64,000 nucleotides of DNA, taken from Rubrivivax sp. SCN 71-131 (lineage in GTDB: Bacteria; Pseudomonadota; Gammaproteobacteria; Burkholderiales; Burkholderiaceae_C). Location: NCBI GenBank assembly GCA_001724995.1, contig MEFD01000019.1, positions 162,646-226,645 of the forward strand, given 5' to 3'. Positions 45,199 to 54,873 of this stretch are shown here, piece by piece. Below the pieces are notes generated by a model. That model was not told the DNA's origin. It ran no database searches and worked only from the letters and a program-made list of their open reading frames with translations. The position numbers and the translations under genes were made by a program. Numbering within the stretch: the stretch's first letter is position 1; each line of letters opens with the position of its first letter.

Positions 45199-46104
45199 TC
45201 AGTCAGCGCCCCGGATGCCGTCGAAGAACCACGGTTGCACCTCGAGCTGCAACGACCCGTGCTGTGCCATGAGCTTCGCCGCGAGTTCGGGGCGTACGCG
45301 CCGAGTGAAGTCGAAGAGGTAGCCGTACGTCATCCCATCACTGTGGCCGCTCAGCTCCGTTGGCTCTACGTCCGCAAGTTCCTGTGCATCGGCCAGGTCA
45401 ATCTTCAAGGCTTCTGCGAGCGCTTGCGCGAGGGTCTTGGTCGGCGGCGTGTCGCCGTCCCAGTCGTAGTCCAAACCACCCGACAGCACCTCAACGGCAG
45501 GCTCCTCGAAGCAGCGTCGACCACAACGTGCCAGGGACACCGCGACCTCGAAACGAACTTGATGTCCGGCGTAAGGCCTCTCGGTATCGATGCCCAGGCC
45601 GATGTGGCCGTTAATGTTGGCCGTCACCGGCTCGGCCAACGTGGCTTCATCGGGGTCAATCTCTTCTTCGAAGTAGACCTCGTCGATACCGTCGTAGTTG
45701 GCGTTGGCCATCGAAGAGTTGAGGCCGGCGTCGGAAAGTACGGCCTCCTGCATCTCGTCTTGCACTGCCATCGCCAGGTCGCTGAACGTGTGGTGGACCT
45801 TCGTTCGTGGCAACCGTTCGTGGAAGGCCGCGTCCATCAGGCCGCGCAACTGGTTGTTCGGCAGTCCCAAGCCAAGCTCCTGTGCTCGGGCGGAAAGTAG
45901 CTCGTAGTCCGGTACTACGTGGGGGACGCCGTCGAGGGTCTGCGGCTCCCGATGGGCCGCCCGCGCCGCCTGAAACGAAGCCAAAGACTTGTGCCCCATC
46001 GCCGCGGCGACGAGCTGCTGACCGCGGCTGAGCGGGATGGTCACCGCCGAACCAGCGGTGTCCTTGCGAAGGGAATGGGCGAGGTCGGTGATACCAACGG
46101 GCAT
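45199..46104 (-). CDS. Hypothetical cassette protein A, shares N-terminal module with protein C
   Basis: 301 residues from ATG 46104 (AGGAG 8 bases upstream; the ATG at 46173 is less likely). N-terminus 'ITDLAHSLRKDTAGSAVTIPLSRGQQLVAAAMGHKSLASFQAAR' resembles a short helical module seen in 'glyoxalase superfamily' plasmid proteins ('...La..lr.....l....alelvA...Gy.sw.a'). The rest is acidic, with 'RFEVAVSLARCGRRCFEEPAVEVLSGGLDYDWDGD' and no known catalytic motif. Last gene of a three-gene cassette. Confidence 0.65.
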   Translation of the reverse strand: MPVGITDLAHSLRKDTAGSAVTIPLSRGQQLVAAAMGHKSLASFQAARAAHREPQTLDGVPHVVPDYELLSARAQELGLGLPNNQLRGLMDAAFHERLPRTKVHHTFSDLAMAVQDEMQEAVLSDAGLNSSMANANYDGIDEVYFEEEIDPDEATLAEPVTANINGHIGLGIDTERPYAGHQVRFEVAVSLARCGRRCFEEPAVEVLSGGLDYDWDGDTPPTKTLAQALAEALKIDLADAQELADVEPTELSGHSDGMTYGYLFDFTRRVRPELAAKLMAQHGSLQLEVQPWFFDGIRGAD

Positions 46105-46323
46105 GGCAGTTCTCCTGGGTTCGCGCGGACCAGTCGAGCGATTACGCTGGCCCACGCCCCGGCGAATGCGCATGGGGGGTTGGCAGCAAGGACTAGCGGA
46201 GACGGAAGAGGGTCTGGTATGAGCCGCTCGAAGCTCAGGCGGACGAGGCCTCGGCTACGACTGTAACAGCCTCGTCCGACCGACCGCAAGACCCGCACGT
46301 CGGCCTGCTCGCCACCCGCTCCG

Positions 46324-47367
46324 CTAGGCCGTGGCCCGCCGCCGCTTCGCCCACTTGGTCAGCATCGGGTCGACCACGCGGGCTCGTCGATGCTCCAACG
46401 AAGCGCGCACCTGGTCTGGCGTTACCGTGCCCTCGTCGAGCAGGCGGGTCAGTTCGTCTTCCCAGCGAACGGCGCGATGCTTGCGCACGTGCTTTTGAAT
46501 CACGTCGAACTCATCTCCGGCCTGCAGCGCCTTGGCACCCGGGATGAACACGTCCGAGATGTGCACGGTCTTGTCTCCCACCGAAATCGGACCAACCGCG
46601 ATACAGGCGACCAATCGCTCGTACACCTTCGAGAGCTGGTCAAACCCGCGGAATCGCACGGTCTCCATCAGTGCATCTTCAGCCTCCAAAGAGTGCCCTC
46701 CTACGAAGAACAGCACCTCGTCGGAGTACTTCATCAAGTCGCTGAAGTCGGCGTAGCCCGAGTCAATCAGCATGCGGCGATAGCCGTGGGCGTACGCACT
46801 TTCGATGCTCGTCATGAAGGGCAAGCCCTTGACGACATCCGGGACCAGCATGTCCTTGGCCGGCGTGCCACGGTTGCGCGACTTGATTCGTGCGACCGGA
46901 CCGACGTCCTCGGTCAGTGGCAGTGCCGCAGCAATCTGCTCCATGCCCCAGTGCTCCGTCCACACGCAGCTGCTGAGGACCAAGAAGCCCGAGCTGCGCT
47001 GCTGGAGGCGCTGGATGAGCAGTTCGACCGCCTGTGGCGGCAGGGCATCGGTGGGAGCACCTGCCGTGCTGACACGCTGAAGAGCCAGCGGCTGAACGAA
47101 TGGGCTGCGCGGGAGCAGGCCCCCGTCTTCCGTGACGATACCGGCCAACGCTGGGTCGCACTCGCCTGATTGCGGCGAGACGCGCTGCACAGCCAGCGCT
47201 ACGTCTTTGAACATCAGGTCCGGCTGGGGCGTGTCGATGAGCACGGCGACACGGTGGCCGTCCATCTCGGCACGCATGCACGCCCACTCAAGTTTGTGGG
47301 CAGTGTCTTCCCAGGAGCCTTGGTTGAGCTCGAGCGGGCCAACCACGATGAGGGTGCCGCTGGGCAA
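46324..47367 (-). CDS. Hypothetical cassette protein B (347 aa)
   Basis: 347 residues; the start at 47367 is the first ATG, and upstream starts within the 60-base gap cannot be excluded. Alternating strand/helix pattern: 'GTLIVVGPLELNQGSWEDTAHKLEWACMRAEMDGHRVAVLID' begins like a Rossmann-type or P-loop-like fold but has no Walker A. 'YRRMLIDSGYADFSDLMKYSDEVLFFVGGHSLEAEDALMETVRFRGF' is the most distinctive stretch. Very basic C-terminus 'LTKWAKRRRATA'. Family not recognised. Confidence 0.65.
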   Translation of the reverse strand: MPSGTLIVVGPLELNQGSWEDTAHKLEWACMRAEMDGHRVAVLIDTPQPDLMFKDVALAVQRVSPQSGECDPALAGIVTEDGGLLPRSPFVQPLALQRVSTAGAPTDALPPQAVELLIQRLQQRSSGFLVLSSCVWTEHWGMEQIAAALPLTEDVGPVARIKSRNRGTPAKDMLVPDVVKGLPFMTSIESAYAHGYRRMLIDSGYADFSDLMKYSDEVLFFVGGHSLEAEDALMETVRFRGFDQLSKVYERLVACIAVGPISVGDKTVHISDVFIPGAKALQAGDEFDVIQKHVRKHRAVRWEDELTRLLDEGTVTPDQVRASLEHRRARVVDPMLTKWAKRRRATA

Positions 47368-47428
47368 CCGTTGGCGAAGATAGCACAGGCGCCCGCACCG
47401 ATGCCACCACGAGAGGCGCCGGCCGCCC

Positions 47429-49102
47429 TCAAACCTGGGTAGCCATCACTTCTGGGAATAGGACGTCTACGAGGGCGTCGTGCTCGGTATCGGGCACATA
47501 CGCTGGGTCGTCCGCTCGTATGCGCTCCTTGTACTCAGCTACCTTGACGGCCCACTTCCCGGAGTGGTCCTCGCGCCGAATGAGGTCGGCGCGGTTGTAC
47601 GCCTTGAGCGCCTTGCGGAAGTAGTGGAGGTACTTACGGACGCCCGGCTCCATGTGGTGGGCAATCTGAATGAAGTTCGGATAGTCCCAGCCGAACACCT
47701 TCCCGTACTTTGCTGAGTAGAGAGAGTTCAGCAGACCCTTCTGGAGCGAGCCGGGGTGGCCGGGCAACGAAGCACCTTCCGCGGCAAAGTCGCGGACCAG
47801 CGATTGCCATTCCTGGTCCTCGAAACGATGATCTGGCAGGTACGCGGTGTAGAAGGCCTCAAACCTCTCACGCAGCGCCTTATGGCGCGCCTGCCTGCGG
47901 GCTTCGTTCTCCGCTGCCAGCTTCGCGCGCTCGCCATCGAAGTCGAAGTAGTAAGCTCGCTGCGTTGCGCTGTCCAACGTCAGCGCATCGAAGGGGACGG
48001 TCTCGCGCTGAAGCGGCGCTGCGTCGCTATTGACCCGAGGCGCAGCCCACACGCATTCGAGCAGGAATCGCTTAGCGGCGACAGACTCATCTCGCGTTCG
48101 GGAGTTGATGACAAAAGCATTGCGGTTGTTGTTGAAGAAGACGTCGTCCTGGGTCAGCCGGCGCGCACCAATGTTGAACTGCGAGAACACCCAGAACAGA
48201 AGCCCGCCTTCTTGCCGGTAGAACTCGCGGCGCTCCGCGATGACGTTGATGTAGGTCGTCGAGAGTTGAACCTCGAAGGCGACCCGCGTACCGTTGAACA
48301 CCGCCCGCACGTCCGGCTTGCGCCAAGCTCCAGTGATTTCGCCGGTCCAACGTCCTTCGACGACAATGTCGATGAAGCGTCCGTCCGCCTCCAGGCAGGC
48401 GACTATCCAGCGCTTCATCTGGAGGTGGAGCCAGCTCTCCTTGACGCCGTTGTACTTGCGCGCGTTGATTTCCTCCTGCGACAGCGGCCCCCGAGTGACG
48501 GCCGAGCAGCGGCCGTCTTCAATGGTGTGGCGGAAGTAGAGGTTCTTTCGCTCCTTCTGGCACACGAGGTAGACCGGCGTGAAACACGTCGAGCAAAGGA
48601 ACCGGGGGTTCACGTGAAGGCTCGTCTGCAGCTCCATGCGCAGTTGGACCGCTTTCTCCCAGTCGTCACCGATGACATCGGTGTGCCGTTCGTAGCGCCC
48701 GGTAGCGCGGTCCAGCACCTCGGTCACCTCTGGTTCCTCGACAGCAAAGAGCCCCTGAGCTCGCGGGAACGTTGACGTCGGCATTGCTTGCTCGTAGCGC
48801 TCTGCTTCGCGCACGCCCTTGGGCGTTGCGTGCCAGCTGGAGTGGCCTTGGATACGCGCCGCAGCCTCAAGCGCTGTGGCGTGCTTCATGCGTATGCCAA
48901 GACGAGCCATCACGGGCTTCAGGCGGTTAGCCAAACTCTTCACCGACTCGCCTCGAGAGGGTGAGAGCTCCTCGATGATGACCTCGGCGAGTCGGGTCGC
49001 GACTCTAGGGTTCTTGATTCGCAGGAAGGCGTGAAGCGCAGCGACCTGCTGAGACGGGGACGGGTAACCGTCGGCATTGGGCGCCGAGTCGAGATTGACC
49101 AT
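47429..49102 (-). CDS. Cassette protein C: CoiA-like/DUF6035 PD-(D/E)XK nuclease-like protein
   Basis: 557 residues from ATG 49102. Order of parts: N-terminal helical module (about 55-92, 'LANRLKPVMARLGIRMKHATALEAAARIQGHSSWHA'); a zinc-finger-like Cys set 'FLCSTC...VYLVCQKERKNLYFRH...GRCS' (170-200); a CoiA-like 'KYNGVKESWLHLQMKRWI'; and a PD-(D/E)XK core with Asp264 ('RKPDV'), Glu277 and Gln279 ('AFEVQLS'), followed by 'YINVIAERREFYRQEGGLLFWVF'. CoiA-type proteins act on single-stranded DNA; related nucleases occur in phage defence. First gene transcribed in the cassette. Confidence 0.75.
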   Translation of the reverse strand: MVNLDSAPNADGYPSPSQQVAALHAFLRIKNPRVATRLAEVIIEELSPSRGESVKSLANRLKPVMARLGIRMKHATALEAAARIQGHSSWHATPKGVREAERYEQAMPTSTFPRAQGLFAVEEPEVTEVLDRATGRYERHTDVIGDDWEKAVQLRMELQTSLHVNPRFLCSTCFTPVYLVCQKERKNLYFRHTIEDGRCSAVTRGPLSQEEINARKYNGVKESWLHLQMKRWIVACLEADGRFIDIVVEGRWTGEITGAWRKPDVRAVFNGTRVAFEVQLSTTYINVIAERREFYRQEGGLLFWVFSQFNIGARRLTQDDVFFNNNRNAFVINSRTRDESVAAKRFLLECVWAAPRVNSDAAPLQRETVPFDALTLDSATQRAYYFDFDGERAKLAAENEARRQARHKALRERFEAFYTAYLPDHRFEDQEWQSLVRDFAAEGASLPGHPGSLQKGLLNSLYSAKYGKVFGWDYPNFIQIAHHMEPGVRKYLHYFRKALKAYNRADLIRREDHSGKWAVKVAEYKERIRADDPAYVPDTEHDALVDVLFPEVMATQV

Positions 49103-49773
49103 GGATGAGCTCCGTAGCCGAAAGCGAGCAAGGACGGCACGCGTTGTCCGGCTTTCGAGAGTTCATCGAGCCGGTCATCGGATTACCAAGGACTTCACCG
49201 TGCCGGACGAAGTCCGGTGCGTGCACTGATGGGCGCCTGGGGCCCACGATTCGGCTGAACCGCATAGCCATCCTACGAAGGCTCTGCGACGCTCGTCAAG
49301 CGGCGAAGCGCTTCTCTGGGAAGTCCTGGAAGTCGGCGCGCTGCGCCTTTCGCGCAGGGGGCGTTGCGCAGCCACGACTCGCTTTTCTTTAGGACAAAGA
49401 GACTTGCACTCAATGAAGGGGCGTCTGGCCTTCCTGCTCTTCCTTAACACACACTGCGACATTCAGCGATGAATCGAGAGCCCGACGTATGAGTAGAGTC
49501 CTGGTGGCCAAGGAGGACTTTGAGCAGGCACTGCGAAGCCTCACTGACGGGATCTGGAATCACGCGAACTCGGGGCCCAACTCCAAATAAATTGCTCTTC
49601 CAGAGGTCACCCTTGCCAATGCTCATGGCGGCCTTGACCCGGCTGAGAGGGGTCCGAGACTGGACCTCTTCGAGACGGCCTGAAGCGGCACCTGAACAGC
49701 GCTCGAATGGCGCCCAGGCTGCTTCAGTGCCCACCACACCCATCGCGCCGCCCAGCGGCGCTGGAGGCATGCC
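49103..49773. other. 670-bp region between the cassette and the interrupted sbcC-like gene
   Basis: No intact gene. It contains the likely promoter of the cassette on the - strand, and toward the right an apparent 3' remnant of a gene on the + strand (49603-49683). A 34-codon frame starting near 49488 ('MSRVLVAKEDFEQAL...') is readable but too short to call. Cassette-to-ICE boundary lies somewhere here. Confidence 0.45.
49603..49683 (+). pseudogene. Possible 3' remnant of an ICE gene upstream of sbcC
   Basis: In one frame the sequence reads 'EVTLANAHGGLDPAERGPRLDLFETA' followed by a TGA at 49681-49683, compositionally like a protein C-terminus and different from the surrounding text. It would be the tail of the gene that once preceded sbcC, cut when the 45.2-49.1 kb cassette arrived. 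Weak evidence. Confidence 0.25.
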
Positions 49774-49943
49774 ATGCAACCCCTCTCACTCAGGCTCCGG
49801 GGCTTCCGGGGCATCCGCGACGGACTCGGGCTGGACGAGCTGACCGTCGATCTGGAGCGGCTGGCCGATGGTGCCGCGCTGGTCGCCATCGCAGGCGCCA
49901 ACGGCCGCGGTAAGTCCACGGTGATGGACAACCTGCACCCCTT
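49774..49943 (+). pseudogene. ICE SbcC-like ATPase, 5' fragment (interrupted by transposon)
   Basis: ATG 49774 gives the ABC/SMC-type ATPase start 'MQPLSLRLRGFRGIRDGLG...' with an intact Walker A 'GANGRGKST' at about residues 41-49. Eight residues later the gene runs into the transposon end and stops at the TGA 49948-49950 ('...LHPLC'). The continuation is found at 63453. Compared with the intact paralogue at 54874 the two are about 70-75% identical at DNA level by eye over this stretch, so this is not a recent duplicate. Confidence 0.92.
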
Positions 49944-49965
49944 ATGTTGAGTTCGCGGTGTCAAC
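49944..49965 (+). repeat. Left terminal inverted repeat of the transposon
   Basis: Starts ATGTTGAG and ends TTCGCGGTGTCAAC. The right end, read in reverse complement, starts ATGTTAGG and ends TTCGCGAGTGTCAAC; the two differ by a ~6-base indel and few substitutions. It abuts the break in the sbcC-like frame. Confidence 0.78.
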
Positions 49966-49973
49966 AAGAGATC

Positions 49974-49991
49974 AAGTTACCGAAGTTACCG
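49974..49991 (+). repeat. Two tandem 9-bp repeats AAGTTACCG next to the left end
   Basis: AAGTTACCG occurs twice head-to-tail, 8 bases inside the left inverted repeat and immediately before the merR stop. Possibly a recombinase or accessory-factor binding site; Tn554-type ends contain subterminal repeats of this kind. Confidence 0.5.
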
Positions 49992-49997
49992 AGCTAT

Positions 49998-50405
49998 TCA
50001 TTGCTTCTGCAAGGTGGCAATCAACGGACACGACACGGTGCCACGGCTTGTGCAGCAGTCGCGCACGAGGGAGGCCAGTGCTGACTCGATGCGCCGCAGA
50101 TCCTTCAGTTTCTTGCGCACGTCCGCCAGCTTGACCTCGGCAAGTTGGCGCGCTTCATCGCAATGCGTGCCGTCGTCCAACTGCAGCAGGCCTGCCACTT
50201 CGTCGAGGCTGAAGCCCAAGCGCTGTGCGGCCTTCACGAACTTCACGCGGGCGACGTCCTCGGCCTCATAGCGCCGGATGCTGCCATAGGGCCGGTCGGG
50301 CTCGGGCAGCAGGGCCCGGCGCTGGTAGAAGCGAACCGTCTCCACGTTGACCCCGGCCGCCTTGGCGACGGCCCCGATGGTCAGGCCGTTCTGTTCTCGT
50401 TCCAT
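49998..50405 (-). CDS. merR: MerR, Hg(II)-responsive regulator
   Basis: 135 residues from ATG 50405. Winged helix-turn-helix '[39 protein letters not shown]' and the three mercury-binding cysteines at the canonical positions Cys82, Cys117 and Cys126 ('THCDEA', '[11 protein letters not shown]'). Divergent from merT with the operator between them. The frame opens at 50492 inside merT and the operator, so 50405 is preferred. Confidence 0.95.
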   Translation of the reverse strand: MEREQNGLTIGAVAKAAGVNVETVRFYQRRALLPEPDRPYGSIRRYEAEDVARVKFVKAAQRLGFSLDEVAGLLQLDDGTHCDEARQLAEVKLADVRKKLKDLRRIESALASLVRDCCTSRGTVSCPLIATLQKQ

Positions 50406-50410
50406 TCCGC

Positions 50411-50441
50411 TTGACTCCGTACATGAGTACGGAAATAAGCT
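50411..50441 (+). promoter_or_regulatory. mer operator/promoter (PmerT)
   Basis: -35 TTGACT (50411-50416) and -10 TAAGCT (50436-50441) separated by 19 bases, the long spacer required by MerR. Between them is the dyad CCGTAC-ATGA-GTACGG (50417-50432). Nearly identical to the Tn21-type merOP. MerR bound here untwists the DNA upon Hg(II) binding to start merTPCAD. Confidence 0.93.
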
Positions 50442-50477
50442 TACGCCATCGTCTCCAGACTGGCCGAGGAAAAGCGA

Positions 50478-50828
50478 ATGACCGAAACACAAGAAGGGCG
50501 CGGTGCCCTCTTCGCCGGAGGACTTGCCGCGATCCTGGCATCCACCTGCTGCCTAGGCCCGCTGGTGCTAGTGGCCTTGGGCTTCAGCGGCGCCTGGATC
50601 GGCAATCTGACGGTGCTGGAGCCCTATCGCCCGATCTTCATCGGCGCCGCGCTCGTTGCGATGTTCTTCGCTTGGCGACGCATCTATCGGCCGGCACAGG
50701 CCTGCAAGCCCGGCGAGGTCTGCGCCATCCCGCAAGTCCGGTCCACCTACAAGGCCATCTTCTGGATCGTCGGCGCGCTGGTGCTGATCGCGCTCGCCTT
50801 CCCCTATGTCCTTCCGCTGTTCTACTGA
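50478..50828 (+). CDS. merT: MerT, inner-membrane mercuric ion transporter
   Basis: 116 residues, three transmembrane helices. Vicinal Cys24-Cys25 in the first helix ('[11 protein letters not shown]') and Cys76/Cys82 on the cytoplasmic loop ('ACKPGEVC'), all at canonical positions. Takes Hg(II) from MerP and passes it inward to MerA. Only 13 bases separate it from merP. Confidence 0.96.
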   Translation: MTETQEGRGALFAGGLAAILASTCCLGPLVLVALGFSGAWIGNLTVLEPYRPIFIGAALVAMFFAWRRIYRPAQACKPGEVCAIPQVRSTYKAIFWIVGALVLIALAFPYVLPLFY

Positions 50829-50841
50829 CCAGGAGTTCTCC

Positions 50842-51117
50842 ATGAAGCAGCTGTTCCTGACCACCATGCTCGCGATCGGCGTCGCCGCTGCGCAGGCGGC
50901 ACCTCAAACCGTCACGCTCGACGTGCCCGGCATGACCTGCGCGGCCTGTCCGATCACCGTGAAGAAGGCGATCTCGAAGGTCGAGGGCGTGAACAAGGTC
51001 GACGTGAGCTACGAGAAGCGCCAGGCCGTCGTGACCTTCGACGATGCCAAGGCCACCGTGCAGAAGTTGACCCAGGCGACCGAGAACGCGGGCTACCCAT
51101 CCACCGTCAAGCGCTGA
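50842..51117 (+). CDS. merP: MerP, periplasmic mercury-binding protein
   Basis: 91 residues from ATG 50842 with AGGAG upstream. Signal peptide about 1-19 ('LFLTTMLAIGVAAAQAA'), then an HMA domain with GMTCAAC (Cys33, Cys36) and 'YEKRQAVVTFDDAKATV'. Scavenges Hg(II) in the periplasm for MerT. Confidence 0.96.
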   Translation: MKQLFLTTMLAIGVAAAQAAPQTVTLDVPGMTCAACPITVKKAISKVEGVNKVDVSYEKRQAVVTFDDAKATVQKLTQATENAGYPSTVKR

Positions 51118-51145
51118 ACCGTTGCAGCGAAAGAGGGAACGCGCC

Positions 51146-53273
<2,128 letters not shown>

Positions 53274-53283
53274 AGCGCCTGCC

Positions 53284-53646
53284 ATGAGTGCCGACTACTC
53301 CGTCGCGCAGGCGGCCGCCCGGGCGGGCGCCACGGTGCACCAGTTGCGCACCTACGTGGCGTGCGGGCTGGTCAAACCCTGCGCCAGAACCGCCACGGGA
53401 CACCACCGATTTAACGATGATTGCGTGGCGCGACTGCGGCTGATCGTCGCCGCCACTGGCGCAGGCCTGCGCATCGCCGAGATCGGCAGCCTGATCCGGG
53501 CACTCGATTGCGGCGACCGTGGCGCCGTGGCACTGGCTCGTCGCACGCTGGCAGCTGTCATCGACGAGCGGCAGGCCGCTTTGATGAGCCTGGCGGGAGT
53601 GCTCTCGAGCACCTGTGGCCAGGTGGCTGCGAAGGCCGCCCTGTGA
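53284..53646 (+). CDS. merD: MerD, MerR-like co-regulator
   Basis: 120 residues from ATG 53284. MerR-type HTH 'YSVAQAAARAGATVHQLRTYVACGLVKP' and the MerD-specific 'GLRIAEIGSLIRALDCGD', without MerR's mercury cysteines. MerD antagonises MerR at merOP and turns the operon off. Directly after merA. Confidence 0.88.
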   Translation: MSADYSVAQAAARAGATVHQLRTYVACGLVKPCARTATGHHRFNDDCVARLRLIVAATGAGLRIAEIGSLIRALDCGDRGAVALARRTLAAVIDERQAALMSLAGVLSSTCGQVAAKAAL

Positions 53647-53670
53647 CGCGTCCGCGCGACGCGACCCAGG

Positions 53671-54546
53671 ATGAAACCGCCCGGGCTCCAGCCACCTCGC
53701 AGGGCGCTGGTTCTCTGCGGTGGCGGGGCCCGCGGCGCGATGGAGGTTGGCTTCTATCGGGCGATAACGGAACTGGGCCTCTCGTTCGAGATCGTCGTCG
53801 GCAGTTCGGTGGGTGCCCTGAACGGGGCATGCATCGCCGCCGGCATGCCGCCGGATGAACTGGCTCGGTGGTGGCAGCGCGTGGGCCGCGCCGATGTCGT
53901 CGGATGGCATATTGGCAGGCGCTCTGGCGTGGCGGCGGGCCGCTGAGCCTCGACCCTCTGCGGCGACTGCTGCGCAAGACCTTGCCGGTGCTGGTCTTCG
54001 AAGACCTGAAGACTCCGCTGGTGGTGACAACCACGGATCTGCTGACCGGCACACCGGTGTACTGGCACGGCGCCGGAGACTTGCTCGAGCCCGTCGTCGC
54101 GAGCATGAGCCTGCCGGGTGTGTTCCCGCCAGTGACCATCGACGGGCGGCAGCTGGTTGATGGTGCGGTGGCCAGCAACGTACCGTTCGCGTCGGCGCTG
54201 GAGCGTGGCGCGCGGCGCGCGGGAGATGCTGATGATCCTGTGCACCTGTTGCCCGGCTGCACGACGGCCGCTGCGCTCACCGCTGGGGATCCTGCTGCGC
54301 AGCTTCTGGATCGCACTGGAGACGAAGTACGGCTGCGACCTGCAGCACCACCGGCGACAGGGCGTGGCCGTGCGGGTGGTCGAACCCCGCCTGGACATCG
54401 AGGTCGGGCTGCTCGACTTCGGACACGCCGATGCGTTGATGGATGCCGCCTACGAGCAAACCCTCGCGGCGTTCGAAAAGTCGGGTGACGAAGCGCGGTC
54501 CGCTGCGTGGCTGCAGGCCGAAACGACCCCATGGCGAGTCAGTTGA
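53671..54546 (+). pseudogene. Patatin-like phospholipase, two compensating frameshifts
   Basis: Starts at ATG 53671: 'ALVLCGGGARGAMEVGFYRAI' (oxyanion-hole G-G-x-R-G) and 'VVGSSVGALNGACIAAG' (nucleophile Ser in GxSxG). Near 53905-53915 homology moves frame to 'WQALWRGGGPLSLDPLRRLLRKTLPVLVFEDL' through 'VDGAVASNVPFASALERG' (Asp of the Ser-Asp dyad), then near 54205 returns to the first frame ('LMILCTCCP...DLQHHRRQGVAVRVVEPRLDIEVGLLDF'). Two opposite indels: either decay or base-calling errors. A patatin lipase between merD and merE is unusual. Confidence 0.78.
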
Positions 54547-54770
54547 CTTCGAGTCACCAGACGGCGCGTCAGCGCCTCGGCGCCTACCTGCTCGCAGCGC
54601 TGGCCGTTGTGAGCTGCCCTTGCCACTTGCCGATCTGGATCGCGGTGTTCTCCGGCACCTCTGCCGGCGCGGTCCTCGGCGAACACTGGGGACTTGCGGC
54701 CGTGGCACTGACCGGCCTGTTCGTTGCGTCCGCGGCCGGCGCGATGCGGATGTTCGGCCGCAAGGGGTGA
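54531..54770 (+). CDS. merE: MerE, small mercury transporter
   Basis: 79 residues from ATG 54531. 'RLGAYLLAALAVVSCPCHLPIWIAVFSGTSAGAVLGEHWGLAAVALTGLFVASA' contains the MerE CPCHLP cysteine motif and two transmembrane helices. Overlaps the last codons of the patatin frame. Broad Hg(II)/methylmercury uptake is the reported role of the family. Confidence 0.92.
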   Translation: MASQLTSSHQTARQRLGAYLLAALAVVSCPCHLPIWIAVFSGTSAGAVLGEHWGLAAVALTGLFVASAAGAMRMFGRKG

Positions 54771-54873
54771 TCGTTGTGTGGGTGGCTGAACGGAAGGCTG
54801 TTCGTCGCCGCGGTGGCCTTGATGTGGAGACTGCCCGTGAGAGCCTGAGGCATCTGCTTCCTCGGGGCTCTCC

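Noticed and set aside
49998..50492. Longer MerR starting at 50492
   Set aside because: The extra 29 residues cross the mer operator; ATG 50405 gives canonical Cys82/117/126 numbering.
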